64,000 nucleotides of DNA, from assembly GCA_030604885.1 (NCBI GenBank), contig JAUVUZ010000014.1:1-64000 (forward strand). The letters are read 5' to 3'. Under the pieces are notes generated by a model. The model saw only the letters and a program-made list of their open reading frames with translations. It had not been told where the DNA came from and made no database searches. This DNA comes from Alphaproteobacteria bacterium. GTDB lineage: Bacteria > Pseudomonadota > Alphaproteobacteria > Rhodospirillales > Rhodospirillaceae. The position numbers and the translations under genes were made by a program. Of the stretch, positions 15,480-26,244 are shown in pieces (position 1 is the stretch's first letter; the number at the start of each line of letters is the position of its first letter).

Positions 15480-17051
15480 CTAGCGAACCAGATCGTAGTT
15501 GAAGTCGGTTTCCCCCAGCAAGCCGGTTTCGTCGTCGAGCTTTTCCAGCACCGCGTTGACCAGGGTGGTGAGCACCTGCATCGCGCCCTCGTAGCCCAGG
15601 GTGGTGGCGCGGTGGAGGTGGTGACGGTCGAAGATCGGGAAGCCGATGCGGATCAGCGGCACCTCGAACGCCGGGTCGAGCGCGCGGGTGTCGCGCTGGA
15701 TGAACTTGCCGTAGGAATTGCCGATCATGAAGTCGGGCCGCTCGGTGAACACCAGCGAGCGCATGTGCCACAGATCCTTGCCGGTGTAGATCCGCCCGCG
15801 GGTGCCGAAGGGCGAGGCGTCCAGCACCTTCTGCACCTCCTTCTCCCACTTCTTGTTGGCGTTGGCGCAGAGGATGTGGGTCGGCTCGGCGCCCAGCTCG
15901 AGCAGGAAGCGCACCATGCCCATGACGAAGTCGGCGTCGCCCCAGAGGGCGAAGCTCTTGCCGTGCAGCCACGGGTGGCTGTCGGTCATCATGTCCACCA
16001 GGCGGCCGCGCTCCTTCGTCAGGCTGTCGGGGATCGGCTTGCCGGTGAGCGCGGAGACCGCCATCAGGAAGGCGTCGGTGCCCGCGAGGCCCAAGGGATA
16101 GGCCACCGGCGTGGCGGGCTGGTTCCACAGCTCCTTCACCACCTTGCGGGTTTTCACCAGCTGCGTGGGCTGGAGCAGCAGGGTGTCGATGGCGTTGGGG
16201 GCGTCCTTCACCTCGTATTGGGTGGTGCCGCCCGCGTACATCCGGTATTCGCCGTCCGCCGGGGTGTCGAGCACCTCGGAGGGATCGCACAGCAGGGTGT
16301 GCGGCACCTCCATCTCGTCGAGCATGCGGCGGATCACGCGGTAGTTGCCGAGATAGGTCTCGAAGCCCGGCACCACGTTGATCCGGCCGTTGGAGCCGGG
16401 CGCCTTGCCCTCCATCGCCTGGGCGGTGAGGCCGCGCAGCACGCCCTCCATCATGTTGTCCCAGCCCACCACGTGGCTGCCGACGAAGCTCGGCGTGTGG
16501 GCGAAGGGCACCGGCATCTCCTGCGGGATGTGCCCCTCCTTCTTGGCGTTGTTGATGAACGAGCTGATGTCGTCGCCGATCACCTCCGCCATGCAGGTGG
16601 TGGAAATCGCGATCATCTCGGGCTTGTAGAGGGCGAAGGCGTTCTCGAGGCCCTGATAGAGGTTGTTGTGGCCGCCGAACACCGCCGCGTCTTCCGTCAT
16701 CGAGTCCGACACGCAGGCGATCGGCTCCTTGAAATGCCGGTTGAAATAGGTGCGGAAATAGGCGACGCAGCCTTGGCTGCCGTGCACGTAGGGCAGGGTC
16801 TTCTCGAAGCCCAGGGCGCACAGCACCGCGCCCAGCGGCTGGCAGGCCTTGGCCGGGCTGATCGTCACCGCCTCGCGGGCGAAGTTGATCTCCCGGTATT
16901 CGGCGGTGGTGGTCCACTCGAAGATCTCGCGCACCTTCTCGGGCGACGGCGCCTCCTCGAAGTTCGTCCGCTTGGCGGCGAACATCGCCTGGTAGTCGTC
17001 GTCCAGGAACAGCGGGTAACCCGGCTTGATGGTCTCGACAGTCTGGCTCAT
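15480..17051 (-). CDS. nifK: Nitrogenase MoFe protein beta chain
   Basis: 523 residues. With NifD it forms the alpha2-beta2 dinitrogenase that reduces N2 to NH3. P-cluster ligands are visible in KACQPLGAVLCALGFE (Cys about 70), HGSQGCVAYFRTYF (Cys about 95) and STTCMAEVIGDD (Cys about 153). The C-terminal YGKFIQRDTRA and RIGFPIFDRHHLHR are standard NifK motifs. Ribosome site GGAGAG. The gap to nifD upstream is 238 bases, long for nifD-nifK, and holds a hairpin-rich repeat that may set the D:K ratio. Confidence 0.98.
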   Translation of the reverse strand: MSQTVETIKPGYPLFLDDDYQAMFAAKRTNFEEAPSPEKVREIFEWTTTAEYREINFAREAVTISPAKACQPLGAVLCALGFEKTLPYVHGSQGCVAYFRTYFNRHFKEPIACVSDSMTEDAAVFGGHNNLYQGLENAFALYKPEMIAISTTCMAEVIGDDISSFINNAKKEGHIPQEMPVPFAHTPSFVGSHVVGWDNMMEGVLRGLTAQAMEGKAPGSNGRINVVPGFETYLGNYRVIRRMLDEMEVPHTLLCDPSEVLDTPADGEYRMYAGGTTQYEVKDAPNAIDTLLLQPTQLVKTRKVVKELWNQPATPVAYPLGLAGTDAFLMAVSALTGKPIPDSLTKERGRLVDMMTDSHPWLHGKSFALWGDADFVMGMVRFLLELGAEPTHILCANANKKWEKEVQKVLDASPFGTRGRIYTGKDLWHMRSLVFTERPDFMIGNSYGKFIQRDTRALDPAFEVPLIRIGFPIFDRHHLHRATTLGYEGAMQVLTTLVNAVLEKLDDETGLLGETDFNYDLVR

Positions 17052-17109
17052 GGCGTCTCTCCTTCCCGCGCCACTTCTGCGTGGTCGCCGGGGGGCAAAG
17101 TCGGTTCAA

Positions 17110-17285
17110 ACACGCGCGGGCTCCGCCCGCACCCGGCAAGGGGCTCGGCCCCTTGCATCCCGTTCGCCTGGTTTTCGCGCGAAGCGCCATCCAACCCTCA
17201 CGCGGCGTGACGGTCGATTGCCGCTTCGCGGCGAGAACACCCAAGGTCCGGGAGGCGCGGAGGGACCGAGTCCCTCCGCATCGTT
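17110..17285. repeat. Dispersed hairpin repeat, copy A (nifD-nifK gap)
   Basis: Order of palindromes on the plus strand: GCGGGCTCCGCCCGC; AAGGGGCTCGGCCCCTT; an imperfect long stem around GCGCGAAGCG and CGCTTCGCGG (about 17173-17233); then GCGGAGGGACCGAGTCCCTCCGC, ending 10 bases before the nifD stop. Copies B, C and D elsewhere share the same order. It interrupts an otherwise compact operon. Confidence 0.85.
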
Positions 17286-17289
17286 TTTC

Positions 17290-18768
17290 TTAAGCCGCCT
17301 GGCTCTCCGGCGGCGCGGCGGGGCGCAGCCACGGGGCCTTCATCTCCCCCCAGCAGGGGTTGTTGAGGGTCATGTCCATGTCGCGGGCGAAGATCGCGAA
17401 GCCGTCGTAGCCGTGGTAGGGGCCGGAGTAGTCCCAGCTGTGCATCTGGCGGAAAGGGAACCCCATTTTCTGGAACTGGTACTTCTCCTTGATGCCCGAG
17501 CCGATCAGGTCGGGCTTGAGCTTCTTGACGAACTCGTCCAGCTCGAAGGCGGTGACGTCGTCGTAGATCAGGGTGGCGTCGCCCATTTCCTTGACGGTGC
17601 GGTCGTAGTCGTCGTTGTGGGCGAACTCGTAGCCGGTGCCCACCACCACCATGCCGAGGTCCTCGTAGGCGCCGATGATGTGGCGCGGACGCAGGCCGCC
17701 GACGTAGAGCATCACGGTCTTGCCTTCGAGGCGCGGGCGGTATTTGTCGACCACCGCCTGCCATTGCGGCTTGTATTTCGCCAGCACCCGCTCGACGCCG
17801 TCCTTGATGCGGTCGTCGAAGCGCTCGGCGATGGCGCGCAGCGACGCCTCGATCTTGGTGGGGCCGAAGAGGTTGTATTCCATCCACGGAATTCCGTACT
17901 TCTCCTCCATGTGCCGCGAGACGTAGTTCATCGAGCGGTAGCAGTGGAGCAGGTTGAGCTTGGCGTGGATGGACTTTTCCATTTCCATCAGGGTGCCGTC
18001 GCCCGGCACCTGGGCGATCACGCGCAGGCCGATTTCCTCCAGCAGCATGCGCGAGGGCCAGATGTCGCCGCCGATGTTGTAGTCGGCGAGGATGTTGACG
18101 TCGTAGGGCGTCTTGACGAAGCCGTCGTCCTTGCCCTCGCGGGTGGGCAGCACCCAATCGCGGATGGTGTCGTTGGCGATGTGGTGGCCGAGGGATTGGG
18201 ACACGCCGCGAAAGCCCTCGCAGCGCACCGGCACGATGGTCTTGCCGATTTCCGCCGACTTCACCTTGGAGACGGATTCGATGTCGTCGCCGATCAGGCC
18301 GATCGGGCATTCGGACTGCACCGAGTAGCCCTTCGCCAGCGGGAACAGGGTTTCCAGCTCGTCGATGATGGTCTTCAGCTTCTTGTCGCCGCCGAAGACG
18401 ATGTCCTTCTCCTGGAAGTCGGAGGTGACGTTGATGTTGGTGAAGATGTCGGCGCCGGTGGTGCCGTTGGAATAGTGGCGGCGGCCCATGGTGGAATAGA
18501 TGCCGCAGCCCACCGGCCCGTGGGAGATGTGGATCATGTCCTTGATCGGACCCCAGCACACCCCGCGCGACCCGGCGTAGGCGCAGCCGCGGATGGTCAT
18601 CACGCCGGGCAGCGACTTGCGGTTCGAGGTGATGCACTTCTTCGCCGTCTCCAGCGAAGGATCGTTGATCATCAGGTGCTTGGCACGGTCCTTCCGCGCC
18701 TTCTCGGGGTAGACCGCGAGCACCTCCTGGATCAGGTTCTGGGTTTCTTCGCGCGTCAATGCGGCCAT
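17290..18768 (-). CDS. nifD: Nitrogenase MoFe protein alpha chain
   Basis: 492 residues. P-cluster ligands lie in [15 protein letters not shown] (about 60-74), GPVGCGIYS (about 86) and the Cys near 155. The FeMo-co Cys is in [15 protein letters not shown] (about 275), and the homocitrate/FeMo-co His region is [15 protein letters not shown] (about 440). The ATG at 18768 was preferred to an in-frame GTG at 18777 because AGAGGAG sits 8 bases before it. An extra Cys in GSRGVCWGP, where many NifD have Val or Ala, is notable but not a ligand position. Confidence 0.98.
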   Translation of the reverse strand: MAALTREETQNLIQEVLAVYPEKARKDRAKHLMINDPSLETAKKCITSNRKSLPGVMTIRGCAYAGSRGVCWGPIKDMIHISHGPVGCGIYSTMGRRHYSNGTTGADIFTNINVTSDFQEKDIVFGGDKKLKTIIDELETLFPLAKGYSVQSECPIGLIGDDIESVSKVKSAEIGKTIVPVRCEGFRGVSQSLGHHIANDTIRDWVLPTREGKDDGFVKTPYDVNILADYNIGGDIWPSRMLLEEIGLRVIAQVPGDGTLMEMEKSIHAKLNLLHCYRSMNYVSRHMEEKYGIPWMEYNLFGPTKIEASLRAIAERFDDRIKDGVERVLAKYKPQWQAVVDKYRPRLEGKTVMLYVGGLRPRHIIGAYEDLGMVVVGTGYEFAHNDDYDRTVKEMGDATLIYDDVTAFELDEFVKKLKPDLIGSGIKEKYQFQKMGFPFRQMHSWDYSGPYHGYDGFAIFARDMDMTLNNPCWGEMKAPWLRPAAPPESQAA

Positions 18769-18813
18769 ATTCGGCACTCCTCTGACGGTGAGTTCAAACG
18801 ACCCGGAGGCGGT

Positions 18814-20714
<1,901 letters not shown>

Positions 20715-20715
20715 G

Positions 20716-20731
20716 TGTCGGATTCCCGACA
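20716..20731. promoter_or_regulatory. Perfect TGT-N10-ACA (NifA-type site, also a hairpin) after draT
   Basis: TGTCGGATTCCCGACA begins 2 bases after the draT stop. It fits the NifA activator consensus exactly and is also a 6-bp hairpin with an ATTC loop. It may be a NifA enhancer for the next gene, a distant one for nifH (about 0.94 kb away), or an RNA hairpin. Confidence 0.5.
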
Positions 20732-20746
20732 GGAGCGATTCTTGCT
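20732..20746 (+). promoter_or_regulatory. Weak sigma-54-like element before the SIR2-like gene
   Basis: AGGAGCG-ATTC-TTGCT keeps GG-N10-GC spacing and a perfect -12 (TTGCT), but the -24 box matches only 4 of 7. It abuts the TGT-N10-ACA sequence, closer than normal activator spacing, so it is tentative. Confidence 0.3.
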
Positions 20747-20777
20747 GGGAGTCCCGCACACACCAGGGGAGCCTCCC

Positions 20778-21626
20778 ATGCCCACACCCGATCCCTCCGC
20801 CCGCCTCGCGCTTTGGAAAACCGGCATCGCCGCGGGCGACATCGTGCCGATCCTCGGGCCGGACAGCCAGACCGGCAGCGCCGACGCCGAGGGCCGCCCG
20901 CTGCCTGCGCAGGGGCGCGACCTGATCCTGGCGATGACCGGCGGCCAGCCGCTGTCGCCCAAGCTGATGGCCGAGTTTTCCCGCGCCGCGATGAACCTCG
21001 AATTCAAGCGCGGCCGCAAGTTCATCGAGCGCTGCCTCGCCGAGCTTTACGAAACCCGCGCGTGGTCGGCCTCGCCGCAGATGCGCTGGATCGCGGCGGC
21101 GCGGCCGCGCTACGTCATCGACCTCAACCGCGATTCGGTGCTGCTGGACCTGTTCGCCGACACGCCGCACCTGCTGATCCAGGGCGTCGCCCGCCTCTCC
21201 AAGGCCGACCCGCGCTACCGCGCCTTCCGCCGCGAGGGCGGGGCCTACCGGCCGGTGGACGAAGCGGCGGAGGGCGCCGCGCTGGCCGAGCTGCCGGTGG
21301 TGTTCAAGCCCCTCGGCTGCGCCCGGCCGACCGCCAGTTTCATCGCCTCCGACGCCGACTACGTGGACTTCATCACCGAGCTGATGGGCGGCTTCGCCCT
21401 GCCGCCGTTCCTGAAGGCCCGGCGCACCGGCAAGCGCTACCTGATCGCCGGGGTGCGCCTCGCCAAGGACACCGAGCGGATGATCGTGCGCGACCTCGTC
21501 TACGGCGCCGACGCGGCGGGCGCGGGCTGGCTGGTGGCCGACGCGCCGACGCCCAAGGAAACCCGCTTCGCCGCCCAACTCGGCTTCGAGGTGCTCGACG
21601 CTCCCCTCTCCGCCTTCTGGCCCTGA
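20778..21626 (+). CDS. SIR2-like protein paired with draT
   Basis: 282 residues, soluble, no signal peptide. Start ATG with GGGGAG 8 bases upstream. The N terminus WKTGIAAGDIVPILGPDSQTG looks like the first strand and nucleotide loop of SIR2-like (NAD-binding Rossmann) domains, with GPDSQ in place of the usual GAGIS. Further SIR2-like segments are RPHYVID-like RYVIDLNRDSVLLDLF (about 112) and PVVFKPLGCARPTASFIASDADYVDFITELMGGF (about 174-207), and the C-terminal YLIAGVRLAKDTERM (about 222). Catalytic His and Zn motifs of sirtuins are not evident. Proteins of this type occur beside nif or dra genes in related bacteria (recalled, not checked). A role in NAD-linked control of nitrogenase is inference. 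Confidence 0.65.
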   Translation: MPTPDPSARLALWKTGIAAGDIVPILGPDSQTGSADAEGRPLPAQGRDLILAMTGGQPLSPKLMAEFSRAAMNLEFKRGRKFIERCLAELYETRAWSASPQMRWIAAARPRYVIDLNRDSVLLDLFADTPHLLIQGVARLSKADPRYRAFRREGGAYRPVDEAAEGAALAELPVVFKPLGCARPTASFIASDADYVDFITELMGGFALPPFLKARRTGKRYLIAGVRLAKDTERMIVRDLVYGADAAGAGWLVADAPTPKETRFAAQLGFEVLDAPLSAFWP

Positions 21627-21630
21627 GGCT

Positions 21631-24111
21631 TCACGTGCCGCGCGGCTTGGCGCGGCGGGTGGGTTCGGCGGCGGCGGGGTCGTCGGGCCAGGGGTGGCGG
21701 GGGTAGCGGCCCTTCATCTCCGCCTTCACCGCCGGATAGCTGCCGCGCCAGAAGCCGGGCAGGTCGCGGGTGATCTGAAGCGGCCGGTGCGCCGGACTCA
21801 ACAGGTGCACCAGCAGCGGCACCTTGCCGCCCGCCAGCGCCGGGTGGGCGGTGACGCCGAACATCTGCTGCACCCGTACCGCCAGAACCGGCACCTCGCC
21901 GGAATAGTCGAGGGGGATGCGGTCGCCGGTGGGGACGCGGTAATGGGTCGGCGCCTCCGCTTCCAGCCGCTGGCGCCGCTCCCACGGCAGCGTCGCCGTC
22001 AGCGCCTCCACCAGCGGCACCTTCTTCAATTGCGCCAACCGCGACAGGCCCGAGAGATAGGGCGCCAGCCACGCCTCCAGCGTCGCCGCCAGCGCCGCGT
22101 CGGACAGGTCGGGCCAGTCCTCCCCCTCGGCGCGGCGGAGGAAGGCGACGCGGGCGCGGAACTGCTCGCTCGCCGCGTCCCACGGCAGCACGTGGAGGCC
22201 GGTCTGGCGGATGCCGTCGATCAACCCTACCGCCAGCCGCGCCGGATCGGGCGCGGGCAGCGGCTTGTCGGCCAGCACCACCGCGCCGAGCCGCCGCTGG
22301 CGGCGCGCCGCCACCGCCTCGGCGCGGGCGTCCCAGCGCACCGCGTCGGCCTCGGCGATGCGGTCGGCGAACAGCGCCTCGATCTCCGCCGGCGCCAGCG
22401 GCGCGGCCAGGAACACCCGGGCGTTCTGGGTGCCGCCGTCCACCTCGGCCACCGCGAGGAAATCCTGGGCGGCGAGCGGGTCCGCCTCGTCCAGCACCGC
22501 GCCGCGCCCGCCGGAGAGGGTGTAGCTCCCCGGCCCGCGGCGGCGCCCGATGCGGTCCGGATACGCCAGCGCCACCACCGCGCCGGTCTCCTGCGATCCC
22601 GCGTACGCCGCCAACCCCAGGCGCTTGCGCCAGTCCGCCGCCGAACGGCGGGCGCGGGCGAGGGTGGCGGCATCCGCCCCCGGCACCGCCGCGCCGCGCT
22701 GCAGCACGTCGACGCGGATGCGCAAATCAGCGCTGCGGTCGGCGCGCAACACGTCGCGCTCCTCCAGCAGCGCGGCGACGTCGCAGGCGAGGCCGCCGAG
22801 GCCGTGCGCCCGCGCCGCCAGAATCATGTGCGCGAGGCGCGGGTGCAGCGGCAGCGCCGCCATCTCCCGCCCGTGGGGGGTGACGCGCCCGGCGGCGTCG
22901 AGCGCCCCCAGCCCGGCGAGAAGCTCGGCCGCCTGCGCCAGCGGCCCGGCGGGCGGCGGGTCCAGCCACGGCAGCGCCTCCGCCGCCGCGCCCCACACCG
23001 CCAAATCGAGGGCCAGCGGCGCCAGGTCCGCCTCGAGGATTTCCGGCGGCGCGAACGGCGCCAGGGCGCGGTCCTCCGCCTCGGACCACAGGCGGTAGCA
23101 CACCCCCGGCTCGACGCGCCCGGCGCGGCCGCGCCGCTGGTCCGCCTCGGCGCGGGAGACGCGGGCGGTGACCAACCGGCTCATGCCTGCGCGCGGCTCG
23201 AACCGGGCGCGGCGGGAAAGACCGGCGTCCACCACCACCCGCACCCCCTCGATTGTCAGCGAGGTCTCGGCGATCGCCGTCGCCAACACCACCTTGCGCC
23301 GCCCCGCCGCCGCCGGGCGGATCGCCCGGTCCTGCGCCGACGCGGGCAACGCGCCGTACAGCGGGCACACCTCGACCTCGGGCGGCAGGCCCGAGAGCAA
23401 CCCCTGCACCCGGCGGATCTCCCCCTCGCCGGGCAGGAACGCCAGCACCGATCCGCCCTCCTCGCCGAGCGCGCGGCGGATCGCGGCGGCCGCCTGCTCG
23501 TGGGGCCGCCCGAGGCCGGGCAGGAAGCGCGTCTCCACCGGGTGCGCGCGCCCCTGCGCGGCGATCACCGGCACCCCGCCCATCAGCGCCGCCACCGGCC
23601 CGCCGTCGAGGGTCGCCGACATCGCCAGCAGCCGCAGGTCGTCGCGCAGCGCCGCCTGCACCTCCAGGGTCAGCGCCAGCCCCAGGTCGGCATGCAGCGA
23701 ACGCTCGTGAAATTCGTCGAAAATCACGCAGCCGACGCCCGCCAGCTCCGGGTCCGACTGCAAACGCCGGGTGAGAATCCCCTCGGTCACCACCTCGATG
23801 CGCGTCGCCCGCGACACCCGCGACTCCTGCCGCACCCGATAGCCGACCGTGCCGCCCACCTCCTCGCCCAGCAGCTCCGCCATCCGCCGCGCGGCGGCGC
23901 GCGCCGCCAACCGGCGCGGCTCCAGCATCAGAATGGTGCGCCCCGCCAGCCACTCCGCCCCCAACAGCGCCAACGGCACCGCGGTGGTCTTGCCCGCCCC
24001 CGGCGGCGCCTCCAACACCGCCCCGCGCCCCCGCGCAAGCGCCTCCCGCAGCCGCGGCAAAACCTCGGCAATCGGCAATCCGGCAACGGCGTCAGGCAGT
24101 TCTTCCCACAT
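21631..24111 (-). CDS. hrpB: ATP-dependent helicase HrpB
   Basis: 826 residues, the usual HrpB length. DEAH-type helicase with Walker A PPGAGKTT (about 38), DEFH box FDEFHERS (about 132), SATL (about 165) and motif VI QRRGRAGR (about 325), followed by HA2 and the HrpB C-terminal domain (FRARVAFLRRAEGEDWPDLSDAALAATLEAWL, about 660). Likely an RNA helicase of unclear role; not nif-related. Ends 4 bases from the convergent SIR2-like gene. Confidence 0.95.
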   Translation of the reverse strand: MWEELPDAVAGLPIAEVLPRLREALARGRGAVLEAPPGAGKTTAVPLALLGAEWLAGRTILMLEPRRLAARAAARRMAELLGEEVGGTVGYRVRQESRVSRATRIEVVTEGILTRRLQSDPELAGVGCVIFDEFHERSLHADLGLALTLEVQAALRDDLRLLAMSATLDGGPVAALMGGVPVIAAQGRAHPVETRFLPGLGRPHEQAAAAIRRALGEEGGSVLAFLPGEGEIRRVQGLLSGLPPEVEVCPLYGALPASAQDRAIRPAAAGRRKVVLATAIAETSLTIEGVRVVVDAGLSRRARFEPRAGMSRLVTARVSRAEADQRRGRAGRVEPGVCYRLWSEAEDRALAPFAPPEILEADLAPLALDLAVWGAAAEALPWLDPPPAGPLAQAAELLAGLGALDAAGRVTPHGREMAALPLHPRLAHMILAARAHGLGGLACDVAALLEERDVLRADRSADLRIRVDVLQRGAAVPGADAATLARARRSAADWRKRLGLAAYAGSQETGAVVALAYPDRIGRRRGPGSYTLSGGRGAVLDEADPLAAQDFLAVAEVDGGTQNARVFLAAPLAPAEIEALFADRIAEADAVRWDARAEAVAARRQRRLGAVVLADKPLPAPDPARLAVGLIDGIRQTGLHVLPWDAASEQFRARVAFLRRAEGEDWPDLSDAALAATLEAWLAPYLSGLSRLAQLKKVPLVEALTATLPWERRQRLEAEAPTHYRVPTGDRIPLDYSGEVPVLAVRVQQMFGVTAHPALAGGKVPLLVHLLSPAHRPLQITRDLPGFWRGSYPAVKAEMKGRYPRHPWPDDPAAAEPTRRAKPRGT

Positions 24112-24136
24112 GCCGCGGACTATAGCGTCCCCGGGG

Positions 24137-24166
24137 AAGAAAAGGCCAGGGCGCTGCCCTGGCCTT
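24137..24166 (-). terminator. Terminator overlapping the end of the YqaE-like gene
   Basis: An 11-bp perfect stem AAGGCCAGGGC/GCCCTGGCCTT (24142-24152, 24156-24166) with a 3-nt loop, followed on the minus strand by TTTTCTTC. It includes the stop codon of the small membrane protein gene. Confidence 0.85.
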
Positions 24167-24359
24167 ACTGCTCGCCGCCCAGCGCCCGGCGGATTTTCTT
24201 GTCGGTGTTGTAGGCGTTGAGGGCGTAGACCGCCCAGATCGTGGCGGGGAGCCAGCCGATCAGGGTGATTTGGAGGATCAGGCAGACCACGCCCGCAATC
24301 GGGCGGCCGATGGTGAAGAAGGTCAGCCAGGGCAGCAGCAGCGCGATCAGCAGGCGCAT
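24165..24359 (-). CDS. YqaE/Pmp3-family small membrane protein
   Basis: 64 residues with two membrane segments (about 2-20 and 24-45) in the Pmp3 arrangement: WLTFFTIGRPIAGVVCLILQITLIGWLPATIWAVYAL, followed by a charged tail NTDKKIRRALGGEQ. The family helps membrane potential and stress tolerance; the mechanism is poorly known. It lies 60 bases after draG on the same strand and shares its terminator. Confidence 0.85.
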   Translation of the reverse strand: MRLLIALLLPWLTFFTIGRPIAGVVCLILQITLIGWLPATIWAVYALNAYNTDKKIRRALGGEQ

Positions 24360-24419
24360 GGCGGGGGGTCTCCGTGTGAGGGCGTGCGCTTTCACAGGTA
24401 GGGGGAAATCGCCGGTTGT

Positions 24420-25442
24420 CTACTCGGCGGTGACGGCGCGGCCGGTGCCCGAGAGCGCGGGGGAGAAGCCGATCAGGGCGAGGGCCTGTTCGGCGCAGGC
24501 GGCGCGGGTGGCGGGGTCGAGCCGTTTCAGCCAGCGTTTCGGCAGGGCGGCGGTGCCGTGGAGCGCGCCCGCGATCATGCCGAGGATGGCGCCGGTGGTG
24601 TCGGCGTCGCCACCCCGGTTGACCACCTCGACCACCGCCGCCTCGAAGCCCCGGGCGCCCGCCAGCGCCTGGAACACCGCGCGCAGGGTGTCGACGATGA
24701 AGCCGCCGGGGTCGGTCTGCCGCTTGCCGTCGGGGGCGAACTCGGGCCGGGCGGCGAACAGGGCGGCGAGCGCCGCGTCCACCGCCGTCACATCGCCCCG
24801 CGGTGCGCCGAGAGCGGCCTGCACCGCCGCCGCCACGCCCTCCAGCCCCGCGTCCGCCAGGGCGCAGGTGTGGGTGACATGGCCTTGCAGCCTGAGCGCC
24901 CGCACCACCTGCGGCCACGGCGCGCCGTGGGTCACCAGCGCCACCGGCAGGCAGCGCATCGCCGCGCCGTTGCCCGCGTTCTGCGGATTGTCGGGCACGA
25001 ACGGCACGCCGGTGCGGCGATAGGCGGAAATCCCGCGCCGCACGGTGTGGCCGATGTCCACCGGCTTGCGGCTCATCCAGGCGGAAAACCCCTCCGCCGC
25101 CGCGCGCGCCGACACCCGGCCGCCGCGCTCCAGAATCGCCCGCCCCAGCGCCAGGCTCATCTCGGTGTCGTCGGTCACCCGCCCGGGCTTGAGATTGAGC
25201 CAGCCGCCGCCGACGATCTCCCGATGCACGCCGTGGAACGCGGCGATCTCGCGCGGCGTCAAAAACTCCACCGTCGCCCCCAGCGCGTCCCCCAGCGCCA
25301 ACCCCAGATACGCCGCCACCGCCCGATCCCGCAGCTCGGCCATCGCCTCCGGCGCCACCGGCGCCAACGCGCCGTCGCGCGCCCGCCACCACGATTCGGG
25401 CAGCGCGGGCGGCAGGTCCAGCAGCGGGTCGGTGGGCGTCAT
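24420..25442 (-). CDS. draG: ADP-ribosyl-[dinitrogenase reductase] hydrolase
   Basis: 340 residues. Removes ADP-ribose from Arg101 of NifH and restores activity. The dinuclear Mn site is shown by TDDTEMSLALGR (about 95) and GGDADTTGAILGMIAGALHG (about 286). LGLALGDALGATVEFLTPREIAAFHGVHREIVGGGWLNLKPG (about 46-88) closely follows known DraG. It has about 35 extra N-terminal residues compared with Rhodospirillum DraG (294 aa); an internal ATG at 25343 would give the usual N terminus, but GGAG lies just before the ATG at 25442. Found downstream of nifB-nifQ and separated by repeat copy B, not beside draT. Confidence 0.93.
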   Translation of the reverse strand: MTPTDPLLDLPPALPESWWRARDGALAPVAPEAMAELRDRAVAAYLGLALGDALGATVEFLTPREIAAFHGVHREIVGGGWLNLKPGRVTDDTEMSLALGRAILERGGRVSARAAAEGFSAWMSRKPVDIGHTVRRGISAYRRTGVPFVPDNPQNAGNGAAMRCLPVALVTHGAPWPQVVRALRLQGHVTHTCALADAGLEGVAAAVQAALGAPRGDVTAVDAALAALFAARPEFAPDGKRQTDPGGFIVDTLRAVFQALAGARGFEAAVVEVVNRGGDADTTGAILGMIAGALHGTAALPKRWLKRLDPATRAACAEQALALIGFSPALSGTGRAVTAE

Positions 25443-25460
25443 TGGCTCGGCTCCGAAAAA

Positions 25461-25629
25461 CACGCGGGCGCTGCCCGCACCCGCTGGGGCCTGAGGCCCC
25501 AGACCCCCAGTCCTCAGTTTTTTCGCGCGAAGCGCTATCGAACCGTCACGTCGCCGAGTGGTCGATAGCGCTTCGCGCAAAAACCAAAACGAACGGGAGG
25601 CGCGGAGGGACCGAGTCCCTCCGCATCCT
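25461..25629. repeat. Dispersed hairpin repeat, copy B (nifQ-draG gap)
   Basis: Same order as copy A: GCGGGCGCTGCCCGC; TGGGGCCTGAGGCCCCA; a long hairpin with a perfect 17-bp stem (arms starting GCGCGAAGCG at about 25526 and ending CGCTTCGCGC at about 25579, loop about 20); then GCGGAGGGACCGAGTCCCTCCGC. Ends about 10 bases from the nifQ stop. Confidence 0.87.
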
Positions 25630-25634
25630 GACTT

Positions 25635-26234
25635 TTACCCCTCCGCCCCGAAGCACTCGGCCCGCCCGGTGCAGCGGTCGCAGGAGGGCGCGCGGCAGAC
25701 GTAACCGGCTTCGCTTTTGCAGAGTTCGCGGTAGAGGAATTTCTTCCAGCGCATGTCGCCGGTATTGCGGACGGCGAGGCGGGGCGCGGCTTCGGCGAGC
25801 AGGGTTCGGAGTTCGGCGCGGGCGGCGAGGCCCATGTCCTTCCACATATGGCCGTAGCCCATGCAGCCCACCGCGAGGACGGTGCAGAGGCGGGCGGTGG
25901 CGGGGTCGTGGGCGGCGCGGCCGGAGCGCAGCAGGCGGGCGAGATCGGCGACCTCGGCGGCGACGCCCGGGTCGCCGAGGCGGCAGGGCGGGCCGTGGCG
26001 CGGCGGTGGCAGGGGTTTGCCTAGCGGCCAGCCGGGCACCCGCTCGCGGACGAAGGCGCGCATCCCCCAGGCGCGCAGACCGAGGCGGGGCGGCAGGGCG
26101 GAGCGGCCGAGCCAGAGGGCGGCGAGCAGCGAGGCGACCGGCGGCGCCGCCCCCCAGGCCAGCAGGCAGGCGCGCACGGCGGGCCGGTCGGCCCGGGCGC
26201 GGGCGGCGGCGAAGCGGCGGAAGGACTCGCGCAT
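25635..26234 (-). CDS. nifQ: NifQ, molybdenum donor for FeMo-cofactor
   Basis: 199 residues. The diagnostic C-terminal C-x4-C-x2-C-x5-C motif is intact (CRAPSCDRCTGRAECFG, about 180-196), preceded by MRWKKFLYRELC, both hallmarks of NifQ, which carries a [Mo-3Fe-4S] cluster and passes Mo to NifEN/NifH. Starts 10 bases after the nifB stop with GGGGG upstream, so nifB and nifQ form an operon, as in Klebsiella and Azotobacter. Confidence 0.92.
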   Translation of the reverse strand: MRESFRRFAAARARADRPAVRACLLAWGAAPPVASLLAALWLGRSALPPRLGLRAWGMRAFVRERVPGWPLGKPLPPPRHGPPCRLGDPGVAAEVADLARLLRSGRAAHDPATARLCTVLAVGCMGYGHMWKDMGLAARAELRTLLAEAAPRLAVRNTGDMRWKKFLYRELCKSEAGYVCRAPSCDRCTGRAECFGAEG

Positions 26235-26244
26235 CGGCCCCCTT

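Noticed and set aside
17110-17285. CRISPR array or tandem repeat in the nifD-nifK gap
   Set aside because: The palindromes are different from each other and unevenly spaced; there are no constant repeats with unique spacers.
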